Shown in pieces: positions 62,393-64,000 of a DNA stretch of 64,000 nt. The stretch is from assembly GCF_000092365.1 (NCBI RefSeq), contig NC_014218.1, positions 1,364,001 through 1,428,000 on the forward strand, read 5' to 3'. A model generated the notes under the pieces. The model had not been told where the DNA came from. It searched no databases and was given only the letters and a program-made list of their open reading frames with translations. Each line of letters starts with the position of its first letter. Within the stretch, counting starts at the first letter, position 1. Both the position numbers and the translations under genes were made by a program. This DNA comes from Arcanobacterium haemolyticum DSM 20595. Lineage in GTDB: Bacteria; Actinomycetota; Actinomycetes; Actinomycetales; Actinomycetaceae.

Positions 62393-64000
62393 ATGCTGGA
62401 TATATCAGCAAAACTCAGCGAAGCAGAGCGCGCCGAGCGCCCAAAGATCGGAGTCCTCACATCTGGAGGGGATGCCCAAGGCATGAACGCCGTCGTTCGC
62501 GCCGTCGTTCGCACAGCGCTCCACGCCGGAGCTATCCCGTTCGCACTCCACGAAGGCTGGAAAGGCGCCATCGAAGGCGGCGATCTGATCCAAGAACTCT
62601 CCTGGTCATCAGTCTCCGGAATCCTTTCCAAAGGCGGAACGGCAATCGGAACGGCCAGATCAGATGAGTTCCGCGAGCGCTCCGGGCTCAAAAAAGTCGT
62701 ACGCAACTTGGCACAACGGGGAATCGATCGCCTCGTCGTCGTCGGTGGGGACGGAACCCTCACGGGCGCGGATGAACTGCGCGAATTCTGGCCAGAACTC
62801 CTAGCGGAACTCGTAGAAGAAGGAGAAATTACCCCGGAAGCAGGCGAACGCCACAAGCACCTACGTATCGCGGGCGTTGTTGGATCAATCGATAATGACC
62901 TGGTGGGAACCGATATGACTATCGGCGCCGATTCCGCGCTCCACCGCATCATCGAAGCAATCGACGCCATCGCCGCAACCGCAGCCTCCCACCAACGCAC
63001 CTTCATTATCGAAGTGATGGGGCGCGCGTGCGGATACCTCGCGCTCATGTCTGCAATCGCAGGCGGCTGCGACTACGTGTTTATCCCAGAACTCCCGCCA
63101 GAAGATGGCTGGGAAGAAGCCATGACCACGAAACTGCGCACGGGCCGCGAACGGGGCCGCCGCGATTCGCTCATTATTCTTGCGGAAGGCGCGCTGGACC
63201 GTTCCGGAAACCCAATCACGGCAACGCAAGTAGCGGACGTCATCAAAGAACGTCTGGGCGAAGATGCCCGGATTACATCGCTCGGCCACGTGCAACGCGG
63301 CGGCCAGCCAACCGCCTACGATCGCTGGATGCCAACGCTGCTCGGCTACACGGCCGCACTCGATATGGTGAACGCCGGCCCCGAAACGCAACCCACGATC
63401 ATCGGCACAAAACGCAACCGGATCGTCCGCATGCCCATGATGGAAGCCGTAGCGAATACTCGCAAGGTCAAGGCATACCTGAAAGAAGGCAACTGGGAAG
63501 GCGCGATCGATTCGCGTGGCGCTTCTTTCCGCGAAATGATCACGATTTTCGAAGCCATGTCCTCCCCCACCACAAACACTACGGGCTGCTGCGATGGCGG
63601 TTCGCCGCGCGTGGGTATCATCCACGCGGGCGGCCTGGCGCCGGGCATGAATCCTGCGGCGCGCGCAGCCGTGAAGCTGGGTATTGATCGCGGATACACG
63701 ATGATTGGGATCGACGGCGGTTTCCCTGGTTTGCTTGAAGGCCACACGCGCGTTCTCGAATGGGGCGACGTGGAGGGCTGGGCCGAAGATGGCGGCGCCG
63801 AGCTTGGCACCCGCCGCACGATTCCTGACGTGGATCAGTATTACGCCCTATCCCGCGCGATCGAAAATGCGGAACTTGATGCGCTCATCGTAATCGGCGG
63901 TTTCAAGGGTTACAAGATGGCTTACGATATGGGCCAGGAGAAGGACCGCTATCCTGGGTTTAATATTCCGATTGTGTGTATCCCGGCATCGATTGACAAC
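62393..64000 (+). CDS. Tandem-domain, eukaryote-like 6-phosphofructokinase (3' end beyond the window)
   Basis: 536 residues, still open at the right edge. The N-terminal half has LTSGGDAQGMNAVVRA (23-38), GGDGT (118-122, ATP-type), GSIDNDLVGTDMTIG (164-178) with the catalytic Asp, MGRACGY (209-215) and HVQRGG. A second copy begins near residue 405 (VGIIHAGGLAPGMNPAAR) and has IGGFKGYK where the first has GGDGT, so it has probably lost catalysis. The order and wording, such as SALHRIIEAIDAI and SHQRTFIIEVMGR, closely follow animal PFK. It phosphorylates fructose 6-phosphate; the second half may bind effectors. RBS AAGGAG. Confidence 0.92.
   Translation, partial: MLDISAKLSEAERAERPKIGVLTSGGDAQGMNAVVRAVVRTALHAGAIPFALHEGWKGAIEGGDLIQELSWSSVSGILSKGGTAIGTARSDEFRERSGLKKVVRNLAQRGIDRLVVVGGDGTLTGADELREFWPELLAELVEEGEITPEAGERHKHLRIAGVVGSIDNDLVGTDMTIGADSALHRIIEAIDAIAATAASHQRTFIIEVMGRACGYLALMSAIAGGCDYVFIPELPPEDGWEEAMTTKLRTGRERGRRDSLIILAEGALDRSGNPITATQVADVIKERLGEDARITSLGHVQRGGQPTAYDRWMPTLLGYTAALDMVNAGPETQPTIIGTKRNRIVRMPMMEAVANTRKVKAYLKEGNWEGAIDSRGASFREMITIFEAMSSPTTNTTGCCDGGSPRVGIIHAGGLAPGMNPAARAAVKLGIDRGYTMIGIDGGFPGLLEGHTRVLEWGDVEGWAEDGGAELGTRRTIPDVDQYYALSRAIENAELDALIVIGGFKGYKMAYDMGQEKDRYPGFNIPIVCIPASIDN

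Noticed and set aside
62885-63745. Open reading frame of 286 codons opposite the phosphofructokinase
   Set aside because: Arg/His-rich antisense product; the plus-strand enzyme explains the sequence fully.

Overview
The window looks like the chromosome of a mid-GC actinobacterium, probably Actinomycetaceae and close to Arcanobacterium or Trueperella. The genus is a guess. Evidence for Actinobacteria: an AdnAB helicase-nuclease pair, the small actinobacterial families DUF3107, DUF3117 and DUF6457, the Mrp/MgtE-N/DUF1003 neighbourhood, a PspC-type histidine kinase, many GTG/TTG starts and several probably leaderless genes. I found no rRNA, tRNA, CRISPR array, insertion sequence or prophage.

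Layout. 0-7 kb: adnBA (adnB cut by the left edge), a DUF808 membrane protein, DUF3107 and a DEAD-box RNA helicase. 7-14 kb: MarC, a PHP phosphoesterase, an M24 aminopeptidase, an MgtE-N/CBS protein, DUF1003, Mrp, an O-methyltransferase and TatCA. 14.7-29.3 kb: a molybdenum respiration region with molybdate import (modA and a fused modBC), molybdenum cofactor synthesis (moaC, moeA, moeB, a MoaB-MoaE fusion, moaD, moaA), an Fe-S protein, a TorD-type chaperone, dmsABC, a TetR regulator, TatB and DUF6457. The Tat genes fit here because DmsA carries a twin-arginine signal. 29.4-42.3 kb: DUF3117, a LOG-family protein, then nucleoside uptake and breakdown: purine nucleoside phosphorylase, a phosphosugar mutase, and a long leftward operon (ABC ATPase, two permeases, cdd, deoA, an unknown protein, deoC) with a separate nucleoside-binding lipoprotein.

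42.3-48.8 kb: manC, yihY, xthA, folD, glyA and purU (one-carbon metabolism). 48.8-52.7 kb: thiamine salvage (thiM, thiE, a ThiD-TenA fusion) under a TPP riboswitch, and a sugar O-acetyltransferase. 52.7-56.6 kb: a PspC-domain two-component system facing a PspC-domain membrane protein, then small genes. 56.7-64 kb: malate dehydrogenase, glucose-6-phosphate isomerase, a GH13 lipoprotein, and the first two thirds or so of a double-length phosphofructokinase that closely resembles the animal/fungal enzyme.

The most notable signals are this eukaryote-like tandem phosphofructokinase; a shared promoter element (GTGTGGGAG, 8 bases, TANNNT) in front of four unrelated transcription units, whose layout resembles the mycobacterial PafBC motif; the MoaB-MoaE fusion with a histidine-rich linker; an unassigned Fe-S protein in the molybdoenzyme operon; and a papain-like unknown protein translationally coupled to deoA. 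Starts were chosen from ribosome-binding sites, overlaps, signal peptides and promoters. Family names rest on recognised motifs, not on database searches.
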